IMG/VR virus record: IMGVR_UViG_3300032246_000804
Span: 1-61,555 of that record
Length of the DNA stretch: 61,555 bases
Direction: 5' to 3' (one strand)
From: a virus
The notes beneath the pieces were generated by a model. It was not told the origin of the DNA, ran no database searches, and saw nothing but the letters and a program-made list of their open reading frames with translations. Of the stretch, positions 1 through 10,791 are shown piece after piece (position 1 is the first letter of the stretch; each line of letters starts with the position of its first letter). The position numbers and the translations under genes were made by a program.

Positions 1-2
1 GT

Positions 3-3000
3 ACGACATGGACAACACAGGGGACATTTGCTCATACAAACGGAACAATAACACCATCTGTTAGTTTTGTAATAACTTCTGGTGCATATACACAAACCGG
101 AACATCCGTATTGAGCGCTGTTCCAACATTTACTCAAACGGCTGGCAATGTTACTTTTAGAAGTACATATTCGTTAACCGCGACTGGAACTTATACATTA
201 ACCGCTGGTACATTAACACTCGGTGGCGATTTAACAACTGGTATATTCAGTTCAACAAATACAAATACCCGTTCAATTGCTTTCAGTACATTCAATATTG
301 TATTGGCACATACGACAGCAGCTCAAACTGTTTTAGGTATGGATAACCTTACAGGGTTTACCTATACTGGTACTGGTGGTTTTACTTCTGCAATGTCTGT
401 AACAAGAACATTCCAGTCTGGTCAAACAGCAGGTGCTACGTCAACAAACGTACCAAATCTTTCACTTATTTCAGGCGCATCGATTCCAACTTTATCGTCA
501 GGTAGTGCTTTTAATAATCTAAACTTTAGTGGAAGTACATGCGCGCCAGCATCGACAACTGTATCTGTTTATGGCGATTTAATATTAGCTAGTGGTGGCA
601 CATATACCACATTTACTGTTAATATGGTTGGTTCATCAGGAAACGTAAATGGTGCTGGATCAACATCGTTACTTGGGTTGGTTATTAACAATACAGGAAC
701 AACAACACTAACAGCAGCTTTGACATTAACTGCACTTGGTGTTACAACATTAACATCAGGAACTTTAAACTTAGGTGGATTTACTTTAACTACAGGTAGA
801 TTTAGTTCCAACGGTACAGGTTTTTCTAGGTCAATCACGTTTGGTACAGCCAACATTATTTTAGCTACTACTGCTGCAGGTGCTGTAAACTTAGATATGG
901 CAGATGCAACTAGTTTTACATATACAAGTAGTGGCACATATGGTTCAGGTACAGGTTGTTTTCAAGCTACAATGAGTGCTACAAGAACGTTCCAGTTTGG
1001 AACATCAGCAGGTGGATCAGCAACAAATGCACCAAGACTTTATTTGGCAAGTGGTGCATCGATTGCAACATTAACAGCAGGTGGTTGGTTTAGTGAGATT
1101 GATTTTGGAACCACTGCTTATACAACAGCTGCAACCAATCTTAACTTAACTTCTTTGAAATCTGATTTAAGTACTAGTGTTCTTACATTACTAACAGCAA
1201 CAATGGTTGCATCTGGTTCTATTCGCACAAGCGCTTCTGCACAAATAGGTCCACTAGTTATTAATACATCTGGTATAACAACAACTCTTGTTGGTACAAC
1301 ACTTTGTACAACTGCTACGTTAACTCTAGGTACACTAGATTTGGCATCTCAAACACTAACATGTTCAAGCACGTTTACATGGAATGGCGGTAGTTTACTT
1401 AATTTTGGTACACTAAATTGTACAACATTTACATTAAATGGACCAACACTTAACTTAACCGCGGGTACTCTTAATCCTTCAACGAGTTTTGTGCTGACAA
1501 CAGGTTCTTTTACTTATGGTGGATCAGCAACATTAGGCGCAACAACAACATTTACACATACTGCTGGCTCAGCAACATTTAATAAGTCTTATGCATTAAA
1601 CACAGTAAGTACATATACGTTAACTTCAGGTAGTTTAACATTAGCAAATGGTGTTACACTATCAACAGGTATATTCAGTTCTAGTAGTGCAGCAACTCGT
1701 TCAATTGCATTTGGTAATACAATAGCTGGAAACATAAATCTTACGCATACCACAGCTGCTACTGTTGTTTTGAGTATGGCAGACCTTACCAATTATTCCT
1801 ATACTGGTCCTGGTGGATTTACAGTTGCTGACATGGGTAATACAAGAACCTTTTCATATGGAAACAGTGTTGGTTCTGCAGCAACAGCAATTAATTTAAC
1901 ATTTACAACAGGTGCTTCTGCTATTACAATCTCCAATGGTAGTTGGTTCAACACGCTTAATTATGGTACAACAACATCTACCTCTACTGGGACGAGCATC
2001 AATATTGTTGGAAGTTTATTATTGAACGGTACATATACCGCAATGACGCTTAGTATGTTAGGTACTGGCAATCTTAGTGGCGGTGCATCTTCTAGCTTAC
2101 TTAATTTAAATATTAATACTACCGGAACCATTACAATGACCGGTAACCTAACGATGTTGGCTACAGGAACAGTAACACTAACACAGGGAAGTTTAGTACT
2201 TAACGGTTTTACACTAACTACAGGTATATTTAACTCTAATGGCACTGGTTTTACAAGATCAGTCAATTTTGGTTCGACAAACATTGTTGTTAGTCATACC
2301 ACGGCAGCAACAGTTGCACTAGCTATAGCTGATGCTACAGGATTTAGTTGGACAGGAACAACAGGTGGATTTGCTAGCAGTTTGGGTGTAACACGTACAT
2401 TTCAATTTGGTTCAACAGCAGGTGGTTCATCATCAAACGCTGTTAATTTATATCTCAATGGCGGTGCAGCAATACCAACTATTACAACAGGCGGTTGGTA
2501 CAATATTCTCGATTTTACAGGTAACGCATCCACACCAGCAATCACAACATTAAATATTGTAGGAAATTTAACATTAGCAACGGGCGGTATATACACTAAC
2601 CTTTCCTTGAATATGTTAGGCACAAGTACAATCACACCAGTCGGCAAAACAATAGCGGCTTTTGTTGTCAACACATCAGGTACTATAACACTTGCTGCAG
2701 CTTTTGGTTGTACTACGTATGCTCAAACATTAGGTACAATGAATTTTGCTACGTTTAACATGACCTGTTCATCAACAGTAATATATACAGGCGGAACATT
2801 ATCAAACATTGGTACACTTACTTGTACATCATTTACAATTAATGGGCCTTCATTTACTTTTTCTAGCGGTACAATAACACCCTCTGTTAGTTTTATTTTA
2901 ACTTCAGGAGCTTTCACATATAGTAGTCCAGCGGTATTGAGTGCAGTATCCACATTTACACAAACAGCAGGTAACGTAACACTAAATCAAGCATACTCCT

Positions 3001-6000
3001 TAACTGCTACAGGTACATATACACATGCATCTGGTGCTTTATCATTAGGTGGAAACTTAACTACAGGTATATTCAATACAAACAGTCAATTGTTTAGGTC
3101 AATTGCTTTTAGTACGTTCAATATTGTTCTTGCTCATACTACAGCAGCACAGACAGTTTTGAATATGCCAGATATAGTTAATTTCTCATATACTGGAACA
3201 GGTGGTTTTACTACTGCAATGAGTGTCACAAGAACATTTACATCTGGTACACAAATGGGTATACCCGGTAGTATAAACTACCTTGGAAACCAATCATCAC
3301 TTATAGCAACAAATCCAGTATTTGCTTTTGGTACAAATATAGATTTCACATGGGAAGCTTGGGTATATACGACTAGTGTTACTGGTGGTGCAATATTTAA
3401 TAATCAAAATTCTGCGGTTGACACCTCAGGTGCATCTGCATTTGTTTCTGGCGGCCAAGCATATTGGTATAATCTAGGACTTAACGCTGGTGCTGGTGGA
3501 ACTTTTGGAACTACAGCAGCTGGTTCTATACCAGACAATACTTGGACTCATGTTGTTTTTCAAAGAAGAGGTACAGATTTTGAAATATACATTAACGGAA
3601 CATTAGCTAGTACATATACACCTTCTAGCCCAATTAACATGGGTGCAAGTTCACAAAGATTTTATATTGGTAGAGATAATAACGTTTTTTACACAGGTAG
3701 AATTACAAATATTCGTGTGGTTAAAAGCGTTGCGGTTTATACAGGTAATTTTACTTCATCAGCAATTCCACTTGCCGCAGCACAATCTTCTGGTACAAAC
3801 ATTAGTGCTCTTACAGGATTCAATACTTCACTGATGTTAAATGCGGCTAGAGGTGCTGCGTTTACAGATTCAAGTATAAATGCATTTGGTTTTACTCAAG
3901 TTGGTTCACCCACTACAAATACTTCTTCACCATTTCCTGATGCTTATTACGGACAATATCCAAATCTTTCACTTACATCTGGAGCATCTGTTTCTACGTT
4001 TAGTACAAGTAGTTTATTTAATACATTGAATTTTACTGGTAGTACTAGTGCTCCAACAGGAAGTGTTTCTATTAATAATCTGACATTAGATACTGCGCCA
4101 TCATATACCAATTTAGGTGTGATATGTGTAGGTACTGGTTCAATTATACAAAATAATAAAACATTATCTTCATTTGAAGTTAAAAATGGTTACGTTGGTG
4201 GTACAGTTACAATAGTAACAAATCCTCTTGCAACAGGCAGTTATACACAAACATCAGGAACAATAGATTTTTCTTCATTGACGTTAACAGTTTCTGGTAC
4301 ATATACTTACGTTGCCGGCACTCAGCTTAACATGTCGATTATAAATTGTGCTACATTAGCAGTTAATGGTACATATAATTTCTCATCAGGAACTGTTAAT
4401 CCATCAACAAGCGTTGTTGTAACTACACCTGGTGCATTTACTTATGGTGGTACAGCAACATTAGGTGCAACACCCACATTTACACACACTTCAGGAACAG
4501 TAACACTAAACAAAGATTATTCTTTAACTGCTACTGGTACATACACACTAACAGCTGGTGCATTGACATTAGGTGGTAATTTAACAACAGGTATATTTGC
4601 TTCTAATAATACCAATGTACGTTCAATTGGATTTAGTACATTCAATATTGTTCTTGCACACACCACAGCAGCAACAGTTGTGTTGAGTATGGCTGATTTG
4701 ACAAACTTTTCTTATACTGGTACTGGTGCTTTTACTTCAACAATGTCTGTTACAAGAACCTTTACTGTTGGAAGTTCTGTGGGTAGTTCAACAACTGCTC
4801 CAAACATATCAATCATATCAGGTGCTTCAATACCAACTTTTGCAAGCGGTAGCTGGATTAATAAATTAGATTTTACTGGAAGCACATGTACACCGGCTGC
4901 CTCAACAGTAAACATTAATAGTTTAACTCTGGCAACAGGTGGAACATATACCAACTTGAGCATTAATACTGTCGGTACTGGCGCAATAATACCTAACGGA
5001 AAAACATTATCTGCATTGGTTGTTAATAACGGAGCAGGAACAACAACACTATCAGGCGCTCTTGGTGTATCAACATATACACAAACAGCTGGCACAATTA
5101 ATTTTGCCTCATTCACTTTAACTTGCAGTAGTACAGTTTTGTTTACGGCAGGAACATTAAGTAATATTGGAACAATCACTTGTACAACATTTAATGTTAA
5201 TGGAACATTTGCTCATTCAACAGGAACAATTACTCCGTCTGTCAGTTTTACCGTAGGTAATAGTGGTTCATACACACAAAGCGGAACATCAGTACTAAGT
5301 TCTGTTGCAACATTCTTACAAAATATAGGTGATGTCACATTCAGAAGTACATATTCACTAACAGCTACAGGAACATACACACTAACAGCTGGTACTTTGA
5401 CATTAGGTGGTAATTTAACAACAGGTATATTCAGCACTGTTGGCTATGTTGGTTATTATTCAATAGCTTTCGGCACATTTAATATTGTATTGGCGCATAC
5501 TACTGCTGGAACAACTGTTCTTAATATGCCAGATTCAAGTCTTCTCACACCAACAGGTAGTGGCGGATTTGTAGCAGATGCATCTATAACAAGAACATTT
5601 ACTTGTGGTACAACAAGTGGTTCTGCAACATCTTCACCTAATTTATCACTAACAGGTAGTGGAACAGCAATAGCAACTTTCACAACAGGTAGTTGGTTCA
5701 ACACTCTTAATTTTGGTACAACAGCTTTTGCAATAGCAACGACTGCTTTGAATTTAAATGGGTTAACATTATCCACTGGTGGAACATATACCAATTTAAC
5801 TCCTACCGCTAGAGGAACAGGAACATTTACTAGCAATGGTAAAAGTCTTTCTACTCTTATAATAAATGCGCCGGCCGCAACTGTTACAACTGCTGATGCA
5901 CTAACAATTACTGGTGCATTGACTTTAACAGCAGGAACATTATCTACCCCATATAATATAACTAGTGCATCATTTGCTAGTTCAGGACCATACGCGCGAT

Positions 6001-7196
6001 CAATTACAGGAACAAGCACTACTTATACAGTTAACGGCGCGGGCGCAACAGCATGGAGCCTTGGCTCAGCAACTGGTAGTTTATCACTAAATGGTTCTCA
6101 ATATGTAAACACACCTACAAGTGCAGCGTTCACACTTGGTACAGGTGATTTTACAATTGAGTATTGGATTTATATGACCAATGTAACAACTACCAAACGT
6201 ATCTGTGGAAATGTTACAGCAGCTGACAATTCGGGATTTGCCATGGATACCAACGGCACTGGTATTAGTATAGGCAGTTGGGCAACAGCTACATATTACA
6301 CAGTGACACCAAGTTTGAGTTCAGTTTTCCTTAATAAATGGGTACATGTTGCCTGGGTAAGAATCAGTGGTGTTGAATACTTGTATTTGAATGGTACACT
6401 ATTGGCTTCAGTCACAAGATCAATAAATTTTTCTGGAACAGGTGGTGTATATCTTGGTGTGGCAGGGGCATTTAATACTAATTTTCCAATGGTAGGAAAT
6501 ATTACTAATTTTCGTGTTGTAAAGGGTGTTGGAGTATATACCGGTAACTTCACATCGCCAACAACACCGTTGTTGATAACACAGAGTGCAGGCACAAACA
6601 TAAGCGCCATTGCCAGTTCACAAACTTCTTTGTTGTTATCAACTCCTTCTACTAATTTTTTAACAGATTACTCAATCAATAACTTTACCTTAACAAACAC
6701 TGGAACAGCAACAGCTAACACACTTTCACCGTTTACGGGATATTCACCGGCGATAACATTTACTGGATTTACAATCAGTATGACTAATGCTGCTGCAAAA
6801 ACATTTGCTGGCGGCGGCGCCACTTACCCAGTGTTAAATCAAGGCGGTTCTGGTCTATTAACTATATCTGATAATAATTCTTTTGCAAATATAACCGCAA
6901 CAACAAGACCTAGTACGATTACATTTACAGCTGGCTCAACACAAACATTTACAGCTTTCACATTATCAGGAACTGCTGGTAATTATGTTACCATTAATAG
7001 TAGTTCTCCGAGTACAAGATTTAATTTGAGTAGTTCGAGCACAGTAAATGTTGATTATTTAAGTATTCAAGATTCTAATGCTACCGGTGGCGGTTCTTGG
7101 TATGCAGGAGCAAATTCAATAAATGCAGGTAATAATCTTGGATGGATATTTACAGTTGCTGTTCAAAACCTTGGTAACTTTTTCCTATTCTTTTAA
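3..7196 (+). CDS. Giant repetitive tail fibre/adhesin-like protein with two LamG-like domains (5' partial)
   Basis: The reading frame is open from base 3, so the gene starts upstream of the window; the visible part is about 2,397 residues. It is dominated by Thr, Ser, Gly and Ala in beta-rich modules. A recurring block (core like SIAFxTFNIVLAHTTAA) is recognisable about seven times, with linker modules between. Two inserted domains near residues 1085-1260 (bases ~3255-3780) and 2023-2196 (~6070-6590) have the concanavalin/LamG pattern: F-x-W/Y-E-A/Y-W, W-T/V-H-V-x-x-x-R, Y-x-N-G-T, and a final G-x-I-T-N-F/I-R-V-V-K. LamG-like domains often bind glycans. Its place directly before the neck genes and its composition suggest a tail fibre or surface adhesin; this is inference. 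The C-terminus ends in a short hydrophobic stretch. Confidence 0.7.
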   Translation, partial: TTWTTQGTFAHTNGTITPSVSFVITSGAYTQTGTSVLSAVPTFTQTAGNVTFRSTYSLTATGTYTLTAGTLTLGGDLTTGIFSSTNTNTRSIAFSTFNIVLAHTTAAQTVLGMDNLTGFTYTGTGGFTSAMSVTRTFQSGQTAGATSTNVPNLSLISGASIPTLSSGSAFNNLNFSGSTCAPASTTVSVYGDLILASGGTYTTFTVNMVGSSGNVNGAGSTSLLGLVINNTGTTTLTAALTLTALGVTTLTSGTLNLGGFTLTTGRFSSNGTGFSRSITFGTANIILATTAAGAVNLDMADATSFTYTSSGTYGSGTGCFQATMSATRTFQFGTSAGGSATNAPRLYLASGASIATLTAGGWFSEIDFGTTAYTTAATNLNLTSLKSDLSTSVLTLLTATMVASGSIRTSASAQIGPLVINTSGITTTLVGTTLCTTATLTLGTLDLASQTLTCSSTFTWNGGSLLNFGTLNCTTFTLNGPTLNLTAGTLNPSTSFVLTTGSFTYGGSATLGATTTFTHTAGSATFNKSYALNTVSTYTLTSGSLTLANGVTLSTGIFSSSSAATRSIAFGNTIAGNINLTHTTAATVVLSMADLTNYSYTGPGGFTVADMGNTRTFSYGNSVGSAATAINLTFTTGASAITISNGSWFNTLNYGTTTSTSTGTSINIVGSLLLNGTYTAMTLSMLGTGNLSGGASSSLLNLNINTTGTITMTGNLTMLATGTVTLTQGSLVLNGFTLTTGIFNSNGTGFTRSVNFGSTNIVVSHTTAATVALAIADATGFSWTGTTGGFASSLGVTRTFQFGSTAGGSSSNAVNLYLNGGAAIPTITTGGWYNILDFTGNASTPAITTLNIVGNLTLATGGIYTNLSLNMLGTSTITPVGKTIAAFVVNTSGTITLAAAFGCTTYAQTLGTMNFATFNMTCSSTVIYTGGTLSNIGTLTCTSFTINGPSFTFSSGTITPSVSFILTSGAFTYSSPAVLSAVSTFTQTAGNVTLNQAYSLTATGTYTHASGALSLGGNLTTGIFNTNSQLFRSIAFSTFNIVLAHTTAAQTVLNMPDIVNFSYTGTGGFTTAMSVTRTFTSGTQMGIPGSINYLGNQSSLIATNPVFAFGTNIDFTWEAWVYTTSVTGGAIFNNQNSAVDTSGASAFVSGGQAYWYNLGLNAGAGGTFGTTAAGSIPDNTWTHVVFQRRGTDFEIYINGTLASTYTPSSPINMGASSQRFYIGRDNNVFYTGRITNIRVVKSVAVYTGNFTSSAIPLAAAQSSGTNISALTGFNTSLMLNAARGAAFTDSSINAFGFTQVGSPTTNTSSPFPDAYYGQYPNLSLTSGASVSTFSTSSLFNTLNFTGSTSAPTGSVSINNLTLDTAPSYTNLGVICVGTGSIIQNNKTLSSFEVKNGYVGGTVTIVTNPLATGSYTQTSGTIDFSSLTLTVSGTYTYVAGTQLNMSIINCATLAVNGTYNFSSGTVNPSTSVVVTTPGAFTYGGTATLGATPTFTHTSGTVTLNKDYSLTATGTYTLTAGALTLGGNLTTGIFASNNTNVRSIGFSTFNIVLAHTTAATVVLSMADLTNFSYTGTGAFTSTMSVTRTFTVGSSVGSSTTAPNISIISGASIPTFASGSWINKLDFTGSTCTPAASTVNINSLTLATGGTYTNLSINTVGTGAIIPNGKTLSALVVNNGAGTTTLSGALGVSTYTQTAGTINFASFTLTCSSTVLFTAGTLSNIGTITCTTFNVNGTFAHSTGTITPSVSFTVGNSGSYTQSGTSVLSSVATFLQNIGDVTFRSTYSLTATGTYTLTAGTLTLGGNLTTGIFSTVGYVGYYSIAFGTFNIVLAHTTAGTTVLNMPDSSLLTPTGSGGFVADASITRTFTCGTTSGSATSSPNLSLTGSGTAIATFTTGSWFNTLNFGTTAFAIATTALNLNGLTLSTGGTYTNLTPTARGTGTFTSNGKSLSTLIINAPAATVTTADALTITGALTLTAGTLSTPYNITSASFASSGPYARSITGTSTTYTVNGAGATAWSLGSATGSLSLNGSQYVNTPTSAAFTLGTGDFTIEYWIYMTNVTTTKRICGNVTAADNSGFAMDTNGTGISIGSWATATYYTVTPSLSSVFLNKWVHVAWVRISGVEYLYLNGTLLASVTRSINFSGTGGVYLGVAGAFNTNFPMVGNITNFRVVKGVGVYTGNFTSPTTPLLITQSAGTNISAIASSQTSLLLSTPSTNFLTDYSINNFTLTNTGTATANTLSPFTGYSPAITFTGFTISMTNAAAKTFAGGGATYPVLNQGGSGLLTISDNNSFANITATTRPSTITFTAGSTQTFTAFTLSGTAGNYVTINSSSPSTRFNLSSSSTVNVDYLSIQDSNATGGGSWYAGANSINAGNNLGWIFTVAVQNLGNFFLFF

Positions 7197-7211
7197 TCAT
7201 ATTTTCTGTCG

Positions 7212-7219
7212 GATAAATA
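7212..7219 (+). promoter_or_regulatory. Late promoter -10 motif GATAAATA
   Basis: It matches the T4 late consensus TATAAATA in 7 of 8 bases, with the TAAATA core, 22 bases before the gp13 start. The window encodes the late sigma factor gp55. Confidence 0.6.
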
Positions 7220-7240
7220 GAAGATACTAGGAGTTTCTCA

Positions 7241-8014
7241 ATGCCAACCATAAACAACAGACAAGAATTTATAGATTACTGCCTTCGTAGGTTAGGTGCA
7301 CCTGTTATTGATATTAATATGGATCCAGACCAGATTGAAGATAGAGTCGATGATGCAATTCAATATTGGCAAGATTATCATTTCGATGGAACTCAAAAGT
7401 TTTACTGGATTCATTCTGTAACACAAACAGATATTAACCATCAATATTTGGATGCATCAAATGTAAGAGATGAATCTAACAACCAAATAGAAATTGTTGG
7501 CATTTCTCGTATATTTCCAGTGTCTGACACTCAAGCAAATATCAACATGTTTGACTTGAGATACCAACTTCGTCTAAATGAGTTGTATGACTTTACTTCT
7601 GCATCCTATGTAAATTACACACTGACTCAACAACATTTGCGTTCTTTAGAATTGATGTTCACAGGATCGGTTCCTATTCGTTGGAATAGAATAACTAAAA
7701 GACTTCACATTGACTGGGCTTGGGGAGCACAAGAAGCACCAGCGGGAACAATAGTGGTTGCAGAAGCTTATGGTGGTATTAATCCATCAGTTTATCCTAC
7801 AATCTGGCAAGACCGTTGGTTGAAACTTTATGCGACTGCCCTAATCAAAAGAAATTGGGGAGAAAATATGAAGAAGTTTGGCGGAATCCAATTACCTGGT
7901 GGTATTACTCTGAATGGAAAAGAAGTGTTTGATGAAGCTGTTCAAGAAATAAACCAGTTACACCAAGAGATGGAAACAAATTACGGCGGCCCATTAGAAT
8001 TTATGATGAACTAA
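7241..8014 (+). CDS. gp13: Neck protein gp13
   Basis: A 257-residue protein, first of the neck triplet 13-14-15. In T4, gp13 and gp14 form the neck that closes the filled head and accepts the tail. It begins with a helical Arg/Asp-rich segment (RQEFIDYCLRRLGAP) followed by an Asp-rich stretch around residues 28-45 and an aromatic segment (IQYWQDYHFDG) typical of this family. It is slightly shorter than T4 gp13 (about 309 residues). The start has a good AGGAG site eleven bases upstream, and a late promoter motif lies in the short gap. One base separates its stop from gp14. Confidence 0.85.
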   Translation: MPTINNRQEFIDYCLRRLGAPVIDINMDPDQIEDRVDDAIQYWQDYHFDGTQKFYWIHSVTQTDINHQYLDASNVRDESNNQIEIVGISRIFPVSDTQANINMFDLRYQLRLNELYDFTSASYVNYTLTQQHLRSLELMFTGSVPIRWNRITKRLHIDWAWGAQEAPAGTIVVAEAYGGINPSVYPTIWQDRWLKLYATALIKRNWGENMKKFGGIQLPGGITLNGKEVFDEAVQEINQLHQEMETNYGGPLEFMMN

Positions 8015-8015
8015 T

Positions 8016-8900
8016 ATGGCAACCAGTAAATATTTTAATAATTATAACGCCAAATACAATGAGCAAAGACTCGTTGAGGACTTGATGTCCGAGTCTATTA
8101 AGATTCAGGGCTTTGATGCTTATTACATACCAAATGGAAATGCAGTTTCTAGAGACTTATTGTACGGTGAAGATCCGGTAAAGAAATTCAATTCTGCATC
8201 TCCTGTAGAAATGTATCTTTCTAGTGTTATGGGACATGAGGGCCAAAAAGATTTCTTTTCTAAATTTGGTTTAGAGATTCGTAATCAAGTTCATGTTCTT
8301 GTTTCTCGCAAAGCATTCTATCAAAGAGTTCCACAAACAACATATCTAAGACCTATAGAAGGTGATTTAGTTTATGTTCCATTCTTGAATGGTGGCGGTG
8401 AACTATATGAAATCAAATATGTTGACCAAAACAAAGATGGATTCACATTAGGAAGAAGAAATCCATATTACTATGAGTTGGAAATGGAGAAATTCAAATA
8501 CTCACAAGAAATTATTTCTACTGGTATGGCAAACATAGATGTTGCAGCTTCAGATTCTGCATACACATTACACTTAAATGTTGGCATAGGAACAGGAACT
8601 TACACACTTAAAGAATTAGTGTTCCAGTCGCCAGACAACACTTATGTTAATGCTACAGCAGTTGCAACAGTACAAACTTGGATACCATCTTCTAGTACAT
8701 TATCAGTAATAAATATTGCTGGTGAATTTGTGGATGGTCATGTTATTATTGGCAATTCAAGCAATGCAAGATATTCATTGAGTACATTTAATCCTTTAGA
8801 AAATCCTGCACACTTAGAACCTTATTCAAATAGTTTGTTACAAATTAGTGGAAATACGTATGTAAATATAACAGAAACTAATCCAATTGGTGGTCTATAA
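8016..8900 (+). CDS. gp14: Neck protein gp14
   Basis: A 294-residue protein immediately after gp13 and overlapping the next start by one base. The N-terminus (residues 1-110) carries the features of T4-like gp14: NYNAxYNEQRLVEDL, a YGEDP block and MGHEGQKDFFSKFGLE. It is expected to join gp13 in the neck, at the head-tail junction. The C-terminal third is richer in Thr/Ser and looks like a beta domain that T4 gp14 (about 256 residues) does not obviously have. The tight packing indicates translational coupling with gp13 and gp15. Confidence 0.85.
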   Translation: MATSKYFNNYNAKYNEQRLVEDLMSESIKIQGFDAYYIPNGNAVSRDLLYGEDPVKKFNSASPVEMYLSSVMGHEGQKDFFSKFGLEIRNQVHVLVSRKAFYQRVPQTTYLRPIEGDLVYVPFLNGGGELYEIKYVDQNKDGFTLGRRNPYYYELEMEKFKYSQEIISTGMANIDVAASDSAYTLHLNVGIGTGTYTLKELVFQSPDNTYVNATAVATVQTWIPSSSTLSVINIAGEFVDGHVIIGNSSNARYSLSTFNPLENPAHLEPYSNSLLQISGNTYVNITETNPIGGL

Positions 8901-9976
8901 TGGCAAACGTTTTTTACAACAGAATGATAAGAAAATTAACAGTTGCCTTTGGTGACCTGTTTAATAATATTACATTGGTTCGTTATAATCCAGATAACTC
9001 TGAACAAGAACGTTTTATTGTTCCTATCGAATATGCAACAAAAGAACTGTATGTGATGCGTCTTCAAGGTGACCCAAATCTAGATAAAAAAGTTATGATG
9101 ACTTTGCCTAGAATGTCATATGAGATGAACGGTCTAACTTATGATTCATCTAGAAAACAAATAACAAATATAAAATATTTTTCACAAAATGGACTTACAA
9201 CAAATTCTCAATATGTTCCTGTTCCTTATGATTTTGACTTTTCTTTATATCTATATGTAAGAAACATTGAAGATGGTAATCAAATTATTGAACACATATT
9301 ACCTTTCTTTGCACCAGACTATACTATTAAAGTCAACATGATTCCTGAAATGGGCATTGTTAAAGAAGTTCCAATCATATTAAAAGACACGAAATATGAT
9401 GTTACATATGAAGGCGATTACACTTCAGACACCAGAATGGTTGTTTGGACACTAAACTTTACGGTCAAAGGTTTTGTTTTTGGAGCAACTTCAACTGCGA
9501 ATATTATCAAAACATCAATTACCAATATCTATAACAAAATAACAGATAATGATATTGTCACATTTACGTTAGATGCATTAGGAGAAGGTGATTTCAAAAT
9601 TGGTGAGATGGTATATCAAGGTTCTACAGCAGCCGGGTCAATTGCCAATGGAAAAGTTGTATCTTGGGATAGTTTGAACAGAAAATTAACTTTAAATAGT
9701 TTAAATGGAAATTTTATTTCTGGTCAAAAAATGGTTGGTTTGTCAACAAATGCATCTTGGTTATTCATATCTTATACAACTTCACAAATAGAATATGTAA
9801 ATATTACCACAACACCAAATTATGGATCAGCAACAGAAGATTTATATACTGGCGTTGGATCAGAAGATATTATGACAGAAAATAATGCAGAAGATTTATT
9901 GACAGAAACAAACGATAATGGACCTGTCGATCCTTATACTTACAACACTGTTATAACAGAGTATCCAAATACTTAA
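8900..9976 (+). CDS. gp15: Proximal tail sheath stabilizer gp15
   Basis: A 358-residue protein. The first 230 residues match the gp15 family by pattern: FYNRMIRKLTVAFGDLFNNI at the start, RFIVPIEYATKE, MTLPRMSYEMNGL and PVPYDFDFSLYLYVRN. In T4, gp15 caps the head-proximal end of the contractile sheath and mediates head-tail joining. The roughly 120-residue C-terminal extension (acidic, ending with repeated Glu-Asp-Leu motifs) is absent from T4 gp15 (272 residues). The start overlaps the gp14 stop by one base. Confidence 0.88.
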   Translation: MANVFYNRMIRKLTVAFGDLFNNITLVRYNPDNSEQERFIVPIEYATKELYVMRLQGDPNLDKKVMMTLPRMSYEMNGLTYDSSRKQITNIKYFSQNGLTTNSQYVPVPYDFDFSLYLYVRNIEDGNQIIEHILPFFAPDYTIKVNMIPEMGIVKEVPIILKDTKYDVTYEGDYTSDTRMVVWTLNFTVKGFVFGATSTANIIKTSITNIYNKITDNDIVTFTLDALGEGDFKIGEMVYQGSTAAGSIANGKVVSWDSLNRKLTLNSLNGNFISGQKMVGLSTNASWLFISYTTSQIEYVNITTTPNYGSATEDLYTGVGSEDIMTENNAEDLLTETNDNGPVDPYTYNTVITEYPNT

Positions 9977-9991
9977 TTCAAAGGTTTAAAA

Positions 9992-10774
9992 ATGGCAAAA
10001 ACATTACAGTTTAAAAGATATACAACAAGCGTTTTAGCAAATACAACAGGTTCTATTGGAGAATTAATTGTAGATACTAATACAAGTACAATCACAGTAC
10101 ATGATGGAATTACAGCTGGCGGAAGATATACAGCAAATGCAATTATGTTGCAAGTTGCATTTAATCAAGCAAACGCTGCATACGCTCTAGCAAATGCAGA
10201 TTTAGCTTATATTACATCAAACGTGGCTTTAATTTTAGGCATAGATAGTACTCAAAATAATACAATTAATTTAGCTTTCACACGAGCCAATGTATCTTTT
10301 ACACAAGCTAACTTGGCATACACACAAGCTAACTTGGCATACACACAAGCTAACTCAGCATCTATAACTTCAAGTAATGCAAATGCTAACGCTATAACAT
10401 CTGGTGTATATGCAAACTCAGCTTTTGCTGCAGCTAATGCAGCAGCAACTATAGTACCACAAAACCCACAAACAACAAACTATGTTTTGCAATTGTCTGA
10501 TGCGGGCAAACACATTTATTATACTCAAGCATCTAATACAACATTGTATATTCCAACATCTTCGAATGTTGCATTTTCAAACGGCACAACAATTATGATT
10601 GTTTCCAAAACAACATCTGGTGCAAATGTAACAGTATCACCAAACACCGGCGTATCATTGTTTCTTGCAGGTAACACAACAAGTGATTCACGAAATGTTA
10701 CTACATATGGTATGGCTACATTAATCCAAGTTGCAGCAAATACATGGTTCATTCAAGGAACTGGAATTTTATAA
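9992..10774 (+). CDS. Putative virion fibre protein with tandem TQANLAY repeats
   Basis: A 260-residue protein between gp15 and gp16, an insertion relative to T4. The N-terminus (residues 20-45, IGELIVDTNTSTITVHDG) resembles the beta-hairpin module at the start of many phage tail-fibre proteins. Residues ~50-150 are Ala/Asn/Gln-rich heptad-like repeats, including exact 21-bp repeats at 10301-10360 that encode TQANLAY, which suggests a trimeric coiled coil. The C-terminal ~100 residues look like a beta head domain. Likely a short fibre or neck whisker-like protein; no precise homologue is claimed. Confidence 0.6.
   Translation: MAKTLQFKRYTTSVLANTTGSIGELIVDTNTSTITVHDGITAGGRYTANAIMLQVAFNQANAAYALANADLAYITSNVALILGIDSTQNNTINLAFTRANVSFTQANLAYTQANLAYTQANSASITSSNANANAITSGVYANSAFAAANAAATIVPQNPQTTNYVLQLSDAGKHIYYTQASNTTLYIPTSSNVAFSNGTTIMIVSKTTSGANVTVSPNTGVSLFLAGNTTSDSRNVTTYGMATLIQVAANTWFIQGTGIL
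10301..10360 (+). repeat. Tandem 21-bp coding repeat
   Basis: Two perfect 21-base copies start at 10301 and 10322, and a third diverging copy starts at 10343. Each encodes TQANLAY in the fibre-like protein. Copy number can change by slippage, altering the length of the predicted coiled coil. Confidence 0.9.
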
Positions 10775-10791
10775 TTTTAATATTTTAAACT

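Noticed and set aside
569-6610. Several long minus-strand open frames opposite the giant repeat protein
   Set aside because: They are shadows caused by Thr/Ala-rich codons that read as Val/Leu/Pro-rich frames on the other strand; no ribosome sites or family patterns.
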